In this document: piece by piece, positions 40,289 to 50,065 of the stretch
How positions within the stretch are numbered: position 1 is the first letter of the stretch
How the letters are laid out: each line of letters starts with the position of its first letter
Source of the DNA: Thermococcus sp.
GTDB taxonomy: Archaea; Methanobacteriota_B; Thermococci; Thermococcales; Thermococcaceae
Length of the DNA: 64,000 nucleotides
Assembly: GCA_027075325.1 (NCBI GenBank)
Contig: JALTBN010000091.1
Span: 74,430 to 138,429, forward strand
Direction of reading: 5' to 3'
Made by a program: the position numbers and the translations under genes
Notes under the pieces: model-generated
Seen by the model: the letters and a program-made list of their open reading frames with translations, nothing else
Database searches by the model: none
What the model was told of the DNA's origin: nothing

Positions 40289-40707
40289 AGATAACCGTTA
40301 GGTCGAAGGGAAGCTGGAGGAAGGTAACGTTCAAAATACCGGACGAAACGTTTGAGAGAATCGAAGAGATATCAAAACGCTACGGTTTCAGAGTTGATGA
40401 GGCCCTTCGGATAATTCTTCTCCATGGGTATTTAGAGGAGAGCAGCGAAAGCGAAGAGAGCCTGGAAAAGCTTGAAGAGGAGATATCCAGAACAGAGAAA
40501 GAGCTCTACCATCTTGAGGGCAAATGGTCACCGTTGAAATTCACGACCTACTACCTCGCGATGGATAACCAGAACATTGCAATTCAGCTTTCGGGGATGA
40601 TAGCGGAGAACAAACGTTTGAGGAAAATGCTTGGAAAGCCTGAGCGCGACTTCTCTGAGATAAAGGGTCTCATCCATTACTACCTCTCCTTTGAGGGCAA
40701 GGATTAA
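40285..40707 (+). CDS. Hypothetical protein, possible N-terminal ribbon-helix-helix
   Basis: KVTFKIPDETFERIEEISKRYGFRVDEALRIILLHG; overlaps upstream stop. Confidence 0.65.
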   Translation: MKITVRSKGSWRKVTFKIPDETFERIEEISKRYGFRVDEALRIILLHGYLEESSESEESLEKLEEEISRTEKELYHLEGKWSPLKFTTYYLAMDNQNIAIQLSGMIAENKRLRKMLGKPERDFSEIKGLIHYYLSFEGKD

Positions 40708-40740
40708 AAAGGAACAAACCAGGGCTCCCGTGGTGGTAGC

Positions 40741-41500
<760 letters not shown>

Positions 41501-41570
41501 TTTTGTTGTAAATTATACATCAAACTGGAGATTTTACACTATTCTATTGTATCAACCACAATTTTTCGCG

Positions 41571-41712
41571 AAAAGTTTATATACCATGAGAACATTAGGA
41601 TATAACAAGCGGGCGGCACCCCGGCTGTTTAATAAGAGGTGAAATCAGCGCTGTCAATCACCGACCCTCCGGGATGGAATAACCCCTCAAATTGTCTACG
41701 GTTTTATTTTTA
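41571..41712 (+). ncRNA. Candidate non-coding RNA with own promoter
   Basis: aaaagtttatatacc (41571-41585) promoter; stem ggtga(41638-41642)/tcacc(41658-41662); T-rich end gttttattttt at 41701. Confidence 0.35.
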
Positions 41713-41818
41713 ACTCAAATTCTCATCCAGATTAAAACCGATGCCGAAAACCTAATAAGACTACCATGCATATATGTTTTTAGATAAGTAAATAACCGTG
41801 CAAAATGCGGTGATCTCG

Positions 41819-42304
41819 ATGGTCGAGCTTGACTTTGAGTTACCTTTAAAAGAACTCAACGGCGTGATGGAGAGGTTCATATCCGCGGGATTGTTCACAA
41901 AGTGGGTCTTTTACAATGAGGACAGGGGTACCGTGGCCCTTCGCGTGGTGGTCCCCGACTTCGAGATGGAGCAGGCCATCCTGGATATCGCAGAGGTGGT
42001 CAGAGGACCCCTTGAAATAAGCATTGTAAAAGATGGCCTTGCAGAGATAAAGGTGGATCAGGCCTTCATTAACGTTATAAACGTGGATGGCGTCGTCTAC
42101 CCCTTAGCACTTATAATGGAGTTCGATTTCAATGCCCACATCCCATCCAGAATGGAACTGATAACCGAGAAGGACTGCCCTCAGGAGGTAATCAGTGCCA
42201 TACTGCGCATGAAGCTCGGCCCCTTTGATTTCAGAGACCCCATGAAAACGAAAATCCTCCAGAGCAACAAAATGACGAAGATAATGCTGACCACGGAGGT
42301 CTGA
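41819..42304 (+). CDS. Hypothetical protein
   Basis: MVELDFELPLKELNGVMERFISAG..., ORF with good coding character. Confidence 0.75.
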   Translation: MVELDFELPLKELNGVMERFISAGLFTKWVFYNEDRGTVALRVVVPDFEMEQAILDIAEVVRGPLEISIVKDGLAEIKVDQAFINVINVDGVVYPLALIMEFDFNAHIPSRMELITEKDCPQEVISAILRMKLGPFDFRDPMKTKILQSNKMTKIMLTTEV

Positions 42305-42365
42305 GCAACTTGTTCCCTTTGAATAACCTTAAAATCTTCCCCTCTTATTCTCCTCTGGTGATGGC

Positions 42366-43580
42366 ATGCTTCACCACGTCAAACTTATCTACGCCACCAA
42401 GAGTAGAAAGCTCGTCGGCAAGAAAATTGTTCTGGCCATTCCCGGCAGTATAGCCGCTGTGGAGTGTGTCAAGCTCGCGAGGGAGCTGATAAGGCACGGC
42501 GCAGAGGTCCACGCCGTTATGAGCGAGAACGCTCAGAAAATAATCCACCCCTACGCCATGGAGTTCGCCACCGGAAACCCGGTCGTGACTGAAATCACCG
42601 GCTTCATCGAACACGTTGAGTTGGCGGGAGAGCACGAGAACAAGGCCGACCTCGTCCTCGTCTGCCCCGCAACGGCCAACACCATCGGAAAGATAGCCAA
42701 CGGCATAGACGACACCCCAGTTACGACCGTCGTAACGACGGCCTTTGCCCACACGCCGATAATTATAGCCCCCGCGATGCACTCAACGATGTACGATCAC
42801 CCGATAGTCGTCGAGAACATCGAGAAGCTCAAAAAGCTTGGCGTCGAGTTCATAGAACCGCGCTTCGAGGAGGGCAAGGCGAAGGTTGCCTCGATAGAGG
42901 AGATAGTCTACCGCGTTATCAAAAAGCTCTACAGGAAGGACCTCGCGGGGAAGCGCGTTTTGGTTACGGCGGGTGCAACGAGGGAGTACATAGACCCCAT
43001 ACGCTACATAACCAACGCGAGCAGCGGGAAGATGGGCGTCGCCATCGCTGAGGAAGCCGAGCTGAGGGGTGCTGAGGTTACGCTCATAAGGACGAGGGGG
43101 AGCGTTCCGAGCTTTGTCGAGAACCAGATCGAGGTTGAGACAGTAGAGGAGATGCTGGAGGCGATAGAAAACGAGCTAAAGGCCAAAAGGTACGACGCCG
43201 TTGTTTTAGCTGCAGCCGTAAGCGACTTCAGGGTGAAGGAGAAAGCCGATGCCAAGATAAAGAGCGGAAAACCGCTAACCCTTGAACTCGAGCCGACACC
43301 GAAGATAATAGACCGCGTTAAAGAACTTCAGCCGGAGGTCTTCCTCATCGGCTTCAAGGCGGAAACCGGGCTGAGCGAGGAAGAACTCATAAACGCGGCC
43401 AGAAAGCAGATGGAACGCGCCGGAAGCGATCTGGTTATTGCCAACACTCTTCAAGCATTTGGCAGCGAGGAGAACGAGGCTCTGCTGGTGACGCGGGATT
43501 CCGTTAAGAGGCTGCCGAAGATGAGCAAACGGGAGCTGGCCGAGAAGCTCTGGGACGAGATACTATTGCTGCTGGAATAA
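42366..43580 (+). CDS. coaBC: Bifunctional phosphopantothenoylcysteine decarboxylase/synthase
   Basis: VLAIPGSIAAVECVKLARELIRHGAEVHAVMS; VLVTAGATREYIDPIRYITNASSGKMG. Confidence 0.96.
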   Translation: MLHHVKLIYATKSRKLVGKKIVLAIPGSIAAVECVKLARELIRHGAEVHAVMSENAQKIIHPYAMEFATGNPVVTEITGFIEHVELAGEHENKADLVLVCPATANTIGKIANGIDDTPVTTVVTTAFAHTPIIIAPAMHSTMYDHPIVVENIEKLKKLGVEFIEPRFEEGKAKVASIEEIVYRVIKKLYRKDLAGKRVLVTAGATREYIDPIRYITNASSGKMGVAIAEEAELRGAEVTLIRTRGSVPSFVENQIEVETVEEMLEAIENELKAKRYDAVVLAAAVSDFRVKEKADAKIKSGKPLTLELEPTPKIIDRVKELQPEVFLIGFKAETGLSEEELINAARKQMERAGSDLVIANTLQAFGSEENEALLVTRDSVKRLPKMSKRELAEKLWDEILLLLE

Positions 43581-43641
43581 CCCCTCTGATCGCCATCAAA
43601 AGCTTCATAATTCCCCTCTCCTATTCTCCCCGGTGGTTCTC

Positions 43642-44322
43642 ATGAAGAGGATAGGGATAATCGGCGGAACAACACCGGAATCAACCTGCTACTACTACGG
43701 GAACTACATCAGGATAAGCAGGGAGAAGTTCGGGCCGTTCACGTTCCCGGAGCTGATAGTCTACTCGATAAACTTCGAGGAATTCAAGAACAACCCGCGC
43801 GGCTGGGAAGGGAGAACCGAAATGCTGATAAACGCTGCCAGGGCCCTCGAGAGGGCCGGAGCGGAGATAATAGCCATGTCCGCGAACACACCACACATAG
43901 TCTTCCCTGAGGTTCAGAAGGCCGTCAAAGTGCCGATGGTCAGCATAATAGACGCGCTCATGGAGGAGATGGAAAGGCGGGGTGTCAGGAAGGTTCTCCT
44001 CCTCGGGACCAAGACGACGATGACGGCTGACTTTTACAGAAACGCCCTTCGCGAGGCTGGCTTTGAGGTGGTAACACCGACGGAAGAGGAGATTGACAGG
44101 ATAGACGGCATAATATTCGGCGAGCTCGCCTTCGAGAACCTGAAGAGCAGGCCCTACCTGATAGAACTCGTCGAGAGGTACGCGAGGGAGAAGGGCATCG
44201 AGGGAGTCATCCTCGGCTGCACCGAGCTTCCCCTGGCGATAAAGCCCGGCGATGTGTCGGTCGAGGTCTTTGACACAGCAGCAATCCACATGAGGAAGCT
44301 AATTGAGCTCGCCTCCGAGTGA
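43642..44322 (+). CDS. Aspartate/glutamate racemase family protein
   Basis: MKRIGIIGGTTPESTCYYY; GVILGCTELPLAI. Confidence 0.93.
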   Translation: MKRIGIIGGTTPESTCYYYGNYIRISREKFGPFTFPELIVYSINFEEFKNNPRGWEGRTEMLINAARALERAGAEIIAMSANTPHIVFPEVQKAVKVPMVSIIDALMEEMERRGVRKVLLLGTKTTMTADFYRNALREAGFEVVTPTEEEIDRIDGIIFGELAFENLKSRPYLIELVERYAREKGIEGVILGCTELPLAIKPGDVSVEVFDTAAIHMRKLIELASE

Positions 44323-44429
44323 TTTTTAAGTCCTTTTTCCCCTCTCCTTAGGTTAGGAATGGAGATCAGGGGATTGTCTGCTTCCACATAGAAAAACATG
44401 TGTAAGTGCCCCAAACCAAATCCGGGGGG

Positions 44430-45266
44430 TTAAATCTCCTTCGGGGGAATTAAAATCCCGAACTCCGTTATCACACCCCTCACGTAGCGCCAGGGGGTCA
44501 CATCGAAGAGGTAGTTCCTGACGCGGTAGCCCTGTCTCGCGTAGGGCCTTTCGGCTATCTCAACTTCCCCTGAGGTAAGCTTGGGATGGAGCTTGAAGCT
44601 CTCGGCGGCTGCATAGAACGGAACGCCGTTGTCGTGGCACGCCAGCGCGAGAAGGTAAGTGCCGGCCTTGTTGATCACGGCCCCGTCGCTCGTCACGTTG
44701 TCCGCCCCGACGAGCGCGAGCGTTGCCTTCCCCGCGAAGAAGCCGAGCTGGGCATCGGTTATCATCTCAAAGGGGATCCCGAGCTTCTCCAGCTCGCGGG
44801 CTAGGGCTATCCCTTCATAGTCCGGTGCGCTCTCGGTGAGGATAACCCTGAAGCGCTTGCCTTTCTTTTTTGCAGTCTTGAAAATCTCTAAAACCGCAGA
44901 GGAGAAGGAATGCGTAATCACGACCTCGTTCTCGTCGATAAGCTCGCTTCCTATGTTCCCAATCTCGCGCTTCGCCTCCTCCGCGAGACGGATGAACTCC
45001 TCAGCTTTCGCCCTCACGGCCTCCGGATTTCCGGTCACGGGCATGAAGCGGGCCAAGTTATAGAGCGACGCCATCGTCCTGTTCACCACTGGAACCTCTT
45101 TTTTCATCTCCCTCAACGCGTTCTCCAGCTTATCTCTCTCAAGTATGTTGGCAAGGGCGATGTAAGCCTCAGCGCCCTTCAAGGCCAGCCAGCTCGCGCC
45201 CCTTATCCTCTCGGAGCGCATCTCCTCGAGTATCGAACGAACTTCCGGTGGGAGCATTGCCATCAC
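44430..45266 (-). CDS. eIF-2B alpha/beta/delta-related protein
   Basis: VVITHSFSSAVLEIFKTA, LVGADNVTSDGAVINKAGTYLLAL. Confidence 0.9.
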   Translation of the reverse strand: MMAMLPPEVRSILEEMRSERIRGASWLALKGAEAYIALANILERDKLENALREMKKEVPVVNRTMASLYNLARFMPVTGNPEAVRAKAEEFIRLAEEAKREIGNIGSELIDENEVVITHSFSSAVLEIFKTAKKKGKRFRVILTESAPDYEGIALARELEKLGIPFEMITDAQLGFFAGKATLALVGADNVTSDGAVINKAGTYLLALACHDNGVPFYAAAESFKLHPKLTSGEVEIAERPYARQGYRVRNYLFDVTPWRYVRGVITEFGILIPPKEI

Positions 45267-45350
45267 TCCAAGAACTTTAACTTGAACTTCTCCCCAACAT
45301 TTTCAAAAGAACTAGTGGAATACCAGCGATAAAAGAGGCATCCGCCACTA

Positions 45351-45539
45351 TCATCTCTCCCTCAGCTCCTCAAGCAGTTCAAGGGTGTCCGGAATTTCCT
45401 CAGGGACGTCCTGATTGATCATATGAATGACCCTTTCAAGGTCTTTCAACGCCTTTTCCTGCCTCTCTCGCCTAACCGCCTTGATTATCTCTCTCACGAG
45501 CGGTTCTATATCCTTGGGGACATCTATCTCAACCGGCAT
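45351..45539 (-). CDS. Small charged hypothetical protein, antitoxin-like size
   Basis: 62 aa, MPVEIDVPKDIEPLVREIIKAVRRERQEKALKDLERV. Confidence 0.6.
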   Translation of the reverse strand: MPVEIDVPKDIEPLVREIIKAVRRERQEKALKDLERVIHMINQDVPEEIPDTLELLEELRER

Positions 45540-45584
45540 CTTCCCACCGTTCTAATTGTCTCGCATAGCTTTATCACCCTTTCG

Positions 45585-46352
45585 CTACCAGCCTTCCTCG
45601 AAGCGGATCCCCTTCCCCTCCATGAAGGCCTTCGCGCGTTCTATCTCCTCCTCGCTCTCGCCGAAGAGGATTATCCCGATGTACTTTCCAAAGCCCTTTG
45701 GGGAGGAGTGAATCCTGACGCTGAAGCGCTGAAGAGTTTCATTGAGGACCGGCGCCAGCTTGCTCTCGTCGGTTATCTCCGCTAAAAGCTTCCTCTGGAT
45801 GAACTTCCGCGAGCCGAGTCTTGGAAGGACTTCGTTTTCGAGCATCGCCTTCATTTCCCTGGGCATTCCCGGAAGGACGAAGATTTTAACGCCCTCGTGC
45901 TCGATGTAGGCTCCGGGAGCAGCTCCCCCGGTGTTCTCCAGCGGCTGCGCTCCCTCCGGCAGGTAGGCCATTTTCTTACGCGCTTCGTTGAGTTCGGGGT
46001 CGTCTATGTATCCCTCCCTGTAGAGCTTCTCGTAGAATGCCTTGAGTCTTTCAAGGCACTTTTCACAGAGAACGAGTTTTCTGTTCAGCGACTCTGCAAC
46101 GGCCACCATCGTCACGTCGTCGTGAGTCGGGCCTAACCCGCCTGAGATGACCAGAACCTCCGGCTTTCTGCCCAGAATCTCGCGGATGACGGCCTTTATC
46201 TCCCCAACGTCGTCCCCGACGGTGGTCTTCCTCCTCACCCAGTAGCCCCTCTCCGTGAGCTTTTTAGCTATGAAGGCCGAATTGCTGTCCACGGTGTTTC
46301 CAGTGAGAAGCTCATCCCCAATCGTCAGAACCTCGGCTAACACGGCCACCAC
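45585..46352 (-). CDS. CinA-like molybdopterin-binding domain protein
   Basis: EVLTIGDELLTGNTVDSNSAFIAKKLTERGYWVRRKTTVGDD. Confidence 0.93.
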   Translation of the reverse strand: MVAVLAEVLTIGDELLTGNTVDSNSAFIAKKLTERGYWVRRKTTVGDDVGEIKAVIREILGRKPEVLVISGGLGPTHDDVTMVAVAESLNRKLVLCEKCLERLKAFYEKLYREGYIDDPELNEARKKMAYLPEGAQPLENTGGAAPGAYIEHEGVKIFVLPGMPREMKAMLENEVLPRLGSRKFIQRKLLAEITDESKLAPVLNETLQRFSVRIHSSPKGFGKYIGIILFGESEEEIERAKAFMEGKGIRFEEGW

Positions 46353-46389
46353 CGAAGAACCTTCGGGGAGAACGCTTTAAACCTTCCCA

Positions 46390-46551
46390 TCAGGGGGAGG
46401 GCGAAGAAGGTCTGCGCTTCTTCCGCGAGAGCCTCAGAAGCTCGTCCCACTCGAAGAACTGTCTGTTGAATGGATCGAGCTGCGAAACGGCCTCACCGGG
46501 CAGCACGAGAGGCCTTTCAAAAGGCTTTTTCGCCTTTCTCACGGGGATCAC
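46390..46551 (-). CDS. Small basic hypothetical protein, 53 aa
   Basis: GTG at 46551: MIPVRKAKKPFERPLVLPGEAVSQLDPFNRQFFEWDELLRLSRKKRRPSSPSP*. Absent from ORF track. Confidence 0.5.
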   Translation of the reverse strand: MIPVRKAKKPFERPLVLPGEAVSQLDPFNRQFFEWDELLRLSRKKRRPSSPSP

Positions 46552-46652
46552 CCCATTTCATTATACGGCGAACTCCGTAAAAACGTTCCCACTCACTGCC
46601 GGTGAAAACAAGGCTTAAGTATTTTACCGCTGTAAAATTCCCGGTGATTGTC

Positions 46653-47660
46653 GTGGCCAAGGTCAAGGTTGGAGTTAACGGTTACGGAACGATAGGAAAA
46701 CGCGTCGCCTACGCGGTTTCAAGGCAGGATGATATGACGCTTATCGGTGTCACGAAGACGAAGCCGGACTTCGAGGCCTACCGCGCTAAAGAGCTGGGAA
46801 TCCCGGTTTACGCCGCAAGCGAGGAGTTCCTCCCGCGCTTCGGGAAGGCCGGCTTCGAGGTTGCGGGCACTCTAAACGACCTCCTTGAGAAGGTCGACGT
46901 CATCGTCGATGCAACACCCGGAGGAATGGGGGCTAAAAATAAAGCACTCTACGAGAAGGCCGGCGTTAAGGCTATTTTTGAGGGCGGCGAGAAGGCCTCG
47001 ACCGCGGAAGTTTCCTTCGTTGCCCAGGCCAACTACGAGAAGGCCCTCGGAAAGGACTACGTTAGGGTTGTTTCCTGCAACACGACGGGCCTCACGAGAA
47101 CTCTCTCGGCGATTCAGGAGTACATCGACTACGTCTACGCAGTGATGATAAGAAGAGCTGCGGATCCAAACGACTCCAAGCGCGGTCCGGTGAATGCAAT
47201 AACGCCGAGCGTTACCGTTCCTTCGCACCACGGGCCGGACGTCCAGAAGGTTATCCCGATAAACATCGAGACTTCCGCGTTCGTCGTGCCGACGACGCTC
47301 ATGCACGTTCACAGCATAATGGTCGAGCTCAAGAAGCCGATCGAGGCCAAGGACGTCGTTGATATCTTTGAGAACACTACCCGTGTTCTGCTCTTTGAGA
47401 AGGAGAGGGGCTTCGACAGCACCGCCCAGCTCATAGAGTTCGCCCGCGACCTGCACCGCGAGTGGAACAACCTCTACGAGATAGCGGTCTGGAAGGAGAG
47501 CATCAGCGTCCGCGGAAACAGGCTCTTCTACATCCAGGCGGTACATCAGGAGAGCGACGTGGTTCCTGAGAACGTCGATGCGATAAGGGCGATGTTCGAG
47601 CTGGCCGACAAGTGGGAGAGCATAAAGAAGACGAACAGGAGTTTGGGAATTTTGAAATGA
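46653..47660 (+). CDS. gap: Archaeal glyceraldehyde-3-phosphate dehydrogenase
   Basis: [38 protein letters not shown]. Confidence 0.96.
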   Translation: MAKVKVGVNGYGTIGKRVAYAVSRQDDMTLIGVTKTKPDFEAYRAKELGIPVYAASEEFLPRFGKAGFEVAGTLNDLLEKVDVIVDATPGGMGAKNKALYEKAGVKAIFEGGEKASTAEVSFVAQANYEKALGKDYVRVVSCNTTGLTRTLSAIQEYIDYVYAVMIRRAADPNDSKRGPVNAITPSVTVPSHHGPDVQKVIPINIETSAFVVPTTLMHVHSIMVELKKPIEAKDVVDIFENTTRVLLFEKERGFDSTAQLIEFARDLHREWNNLYEIAVWKESISVRGNRLFYIQAVHQESDVVPENVDAIRAMFELADKWESIKKTNRSLGILK

Positions 47661-47699
47661 GGATGTGAAAAGGTTAAAACTCTTTTTTTCCCTTTTCTA

Positions 47700-48071
47700 A
47701 TGAAGCCTATGGACACCGAAGAGCTACTAATGATAGTTGGTATTGCCATCACGCTCGCCACCCTTTTACTGCCGGGCCAGCAGCTCAGCGGAACGTTCTG
47801 CGAGGGGCAGTCCGGAAGGCTCGGCGACTACAGGGTGAGCGTTTCCGACGGCTACCTCATGGTCTCCTCCCAGAGCGGCGACGTTTTCGTCGCGTGGAGG
47901 GGCAGGATCATCCTAAGAAAGGTGGGCCTGGATTACGCCTACTCCGGGGATGAGGACTGCTACACCGTCAGGATCCGCTACAAGGGGGCTGAATATACCT
48001 ACGCCTTTGCCACCGGGCTCTCCTTGGCGGGTGGGGCGTTCTTCTACATGGCGTTCCTGAAGTACAGGTGA
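47700..48071 (+). CDS. Hypothetical membrane-associated protein
   Basis: N- and C-terminal hydrophobic segments. Confidence 0.7.
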   Translation: MKPMDTEELLMIVGIAITLATLLLPGQQLSGTFCEGQSGRLGDYRVSVSDGYLMVSSQSGDVFVAWRGRIILRKVGLDYAYSGDEDCYTVRIRYKGAEYTYAFATGLSLAGGAFFYMAFLKYR

Positions 48072-48118
48072 GGTAGAAGATAACTTGCGAGGCTTACCCT
48101 CTGCCGATTATCAGGGCT

Positions 48119-48406
48119 TTAAAGCCCGAGCTTCTTCCTCACATCTTCCGCGCTCAGACTCTTCACGAGCAAATCCTTCTCCCTGCCCGTCTCCCCCCGG
48201 ACTATCACAACCTCCGCTCCAAAGAGCTTCGAGAAGAACTTCACCACCTCTTTGTTCGCCTTCCCCTCAACGGGTGGGGCGGCGATTCTGACCTTCAAGC
48301 GGCCGCGCCATTCATCAACGCCCTCAATCGAGTTCTTTTTTGCCTTCGGCTGGACGTGAATGAAGAGGAGCGTTCCATCCTTCGTCTCTTTGATAAACTT
48401 CGCCAT
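48119..48406 (-). CDS. DUF167/YggU-like protein
   Basis: VQPKAKKNSIEGVDEWRGRLKVRIAAPPVEGKANKEVVKFFSKLFG; ATG complement at 48404-48406. Confidence 0.92.
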   Translation of the reverse strand: MAKFIKETKDGTLLFIHVQPKAKKNSIEGVDEWRGRLKVRIAAPPVEGKANKEVVKFFSKLFGAEVVIVRGETGREKDLLVKSLSAEDVRKKLGL

Positions 48407-48407
48407 C

Positions 48408-48911
48408 TCAATCCCCCCACTCGTACTCCCACACGATAGCTGGCGGGAACTCACCGCGTTTAAGCTTTTCGAGTATCTCACTGGCAACTGAGTAGGCGAA
48501 GTCGAAGGTCTCCTTGTCTATCAGCCCGTAGTTCAGGGCCATCTCCAGCTCGTTCTCATCGATGAGGAAGGCGTCCCCCTCCGGGAAGACGAAGACGTCG
48601 AGAAAAAGGTCGAGCATCTCCAGGGTATCACCATCGCGTTTAGTGTAGGCCAGAACATCGATGTAAAGCCCCTTGAAGTTCCCTTTCCTATCGTAGACCT
48701 TGAGGATGTCGTAGTTTTCCCCGATGAATGCGAAGTAGAGCATGTTGTAGCCATTGTCTATCACTTTCACGCCGTTCACCCTGAGCGGAGCGAGCATGCC
48801 GGAGAAGCGGGACTTGGCGACGATAACGTCGCCTAAATCGGCAACTACCTCGTCATCTCGCTCAAGGACGCGGTTGGGAATGCGTTTGTAGATGAGGTGG
48901 ATTTTCTTCAT
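48408..48911 (-). CDS. DUF402 family protein
   Basis: MKKIHLIYKRIPNRVLERDDE...; LYIDVLAYTKRDGDTLEMLDLFLDVFVFPEG. Confidence 0.87.
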   Translation of the reverse strand: MKKIHLIYKRIPNRVLERDDEVVADLGDVIVAKSRFSGMLAPLRVNGVKVIDNGYNMLYFAFIGENYDILKVYDRKGNFKGLYIDVLAYTKRDGDTLEMLDLFLDVFVFPEGDAFLIDENELEMALNYGLIDKETFDFAYSVASEILEKLKRGEFPPAIVWEYEWGD

Positions 48912-48919
48912 GGTATCCC

Positions 48920-49657
48920 TCAAACCAGCTCGCTCAGAAGCTTTAAGGCAGTTGCGGAGCCGATGAGCAGGTAGACCCACCTGAGCTTTTCGCTCCCTAT
49001 CCTCATGGCGGCCCTCGCCCCAAGCCAGGCCCCGATGCACACCGGAACGATAACCGGAACCAGCAGGCCGTAATCTATCTGCCCCCCGAACCCGTACACA
49101 ATGACCGCGGTGAGGTTGTTGAAGAATATGAGGGTCTTCGCCGTGCCGTTGGCCCGGAGCATGTCCATCCCGAAGAATGCCCTTAGGGCGGCTATAACTA
49201 TGAGCGTGGAAGCTATGCCGAGGATCCCGATGTAGGCCCCGACGATGAAGCCGACGGCCGAGACCAGGGCGCGGCTGGCTCCCCCCCTTTCAACCGCCAC
49301 TGTGCCCGAGTGGGGTCTGACTGAGAAGTACAGACCTATTAGGAGCAGCCCCAGGGACACCGCGCCAGCAGGCCCCGCCGGGAGGGACGAGAAGAGATAG
49401 CTGCCGCCCAGCGCCCCGATGACGGAGAAGGAAACGAGGTACGGAACGGCCCTTATCTCGACCGCACCTCCCCGGTAGTACGTGGCCGCCGAGACTAACG
49501 TCAGCGCCGCTATGGCGACCTTCAGCGTGCCCACGGCACTCCGGACTGGAAGGTCCAGGAAGGTCCGGACCGAGAATATCACGATGCTCCCGCCGCTCAT
49601 GAGGGAGCCGATAAACCCCGCCATCAGGGATACCGTGGACAGTAGTGCGGTCTGCAT
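48920..49657 (-). CDS. TauE/SafE family membrane transporter
   Basis: GFIGSLMSGGSIVIFSVRTFLDLPVRSAVGTLKVAIAA; polytopic. Confidence 0.88.
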   Translation of the reverse strand: MQTALLSTVSLMAGFIGSLMSGGSIVIFSVRTFLDLPVRSAVGTLKVAIAALTLVSAATYYRGGAVEIRAVPYLVSFSVIGALGGSYLFSSLPAGPAGAVSLGLLLIGLYFSVRPHSGTVAVERGGASRALVSAVGFIVGAYIGILGIASTLIVIAALRAFFGMDMLRANGTAKTLIFFNNLTAVIVYGFGGQIDYGLLVPVIVPVCIGAWLGARAAMRIGSEKLRWVYLLIGSATALKLLSELV

Positions 49658-49737
49658 GTAATTATTTTGTTTGAACTCCTTAAATCAGTGCCTAAACACC
49701 AAATAATTTTTATCCTTGGAAGTCATATGGATTCATG

Positions 49738-50034
49738 ATGAAGAGTCTAGAAGAAATCGAGAGGGTTCTGCGGGAGCACAAGAGGGAACTCTGTGAGCGT
49801 TTTGGTGTTAGTGCTATTGCCGTTTTTGGCTCCTACGCCCGAAGTGAGGAGACCGAGCTGAGCGACGTGGATATCCTGGTTGAGTTTGAAAGGCCTATTG
49901 GCTGGGAGATAGTTGACCTCAAGGACTATCTTGAGGAGCTCCTCGGCGTGCCTGTGGATGTGATTACAAAAAACGCCGCCATGAGTCGGAAAGGGCTGTG
50001 GGAACACATTAGGGAGGATTTGGTTTATGTCTAA
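49738..50034 (+). CDS. MNT-domain nucleotidyltransferase (MntA-like antitoxin)
   Basis: IAVFGSYARSEETELSDVDILVEFERPIGWEIVDLKDYLEELLGVPVDVIT (GSx10DxD). Confidence 0.93.
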   Translation: MKSLEEIERVLREHKRELCERFGVSAIAVFGSYARSEETELSDVDILVEFERPIGWEIVDLKDYLEELLGVPVDVITKNAAMSRKGLWEHIREDLVYV

Positions 50035-50065
50035 AATCGAAAAAATCATTGAGGAGGAGTGTTAG
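50027..50065 (+). pseudogene. Possible remnant start of HEPN (HepT) partner
   Basis: Overlapping ATG then MSKIEKIIEEEC-stop, only 12 codons, where a HEPN partner is normally found. Confidence 0.35.

Noticed and set aside
40708-40740. Fluoride (crcB) riboswitch upstream of crcB
   Set aside because: Only 33 bp of intergenic sequence, and no recognisable crcB riboswitch consensus seen.
46600-46655. Tgr/TrmBL1 sugar-responsive motif (TATCAC-N5-GTGATA) upstream of gap
   Set aside because: No matching sequence found.
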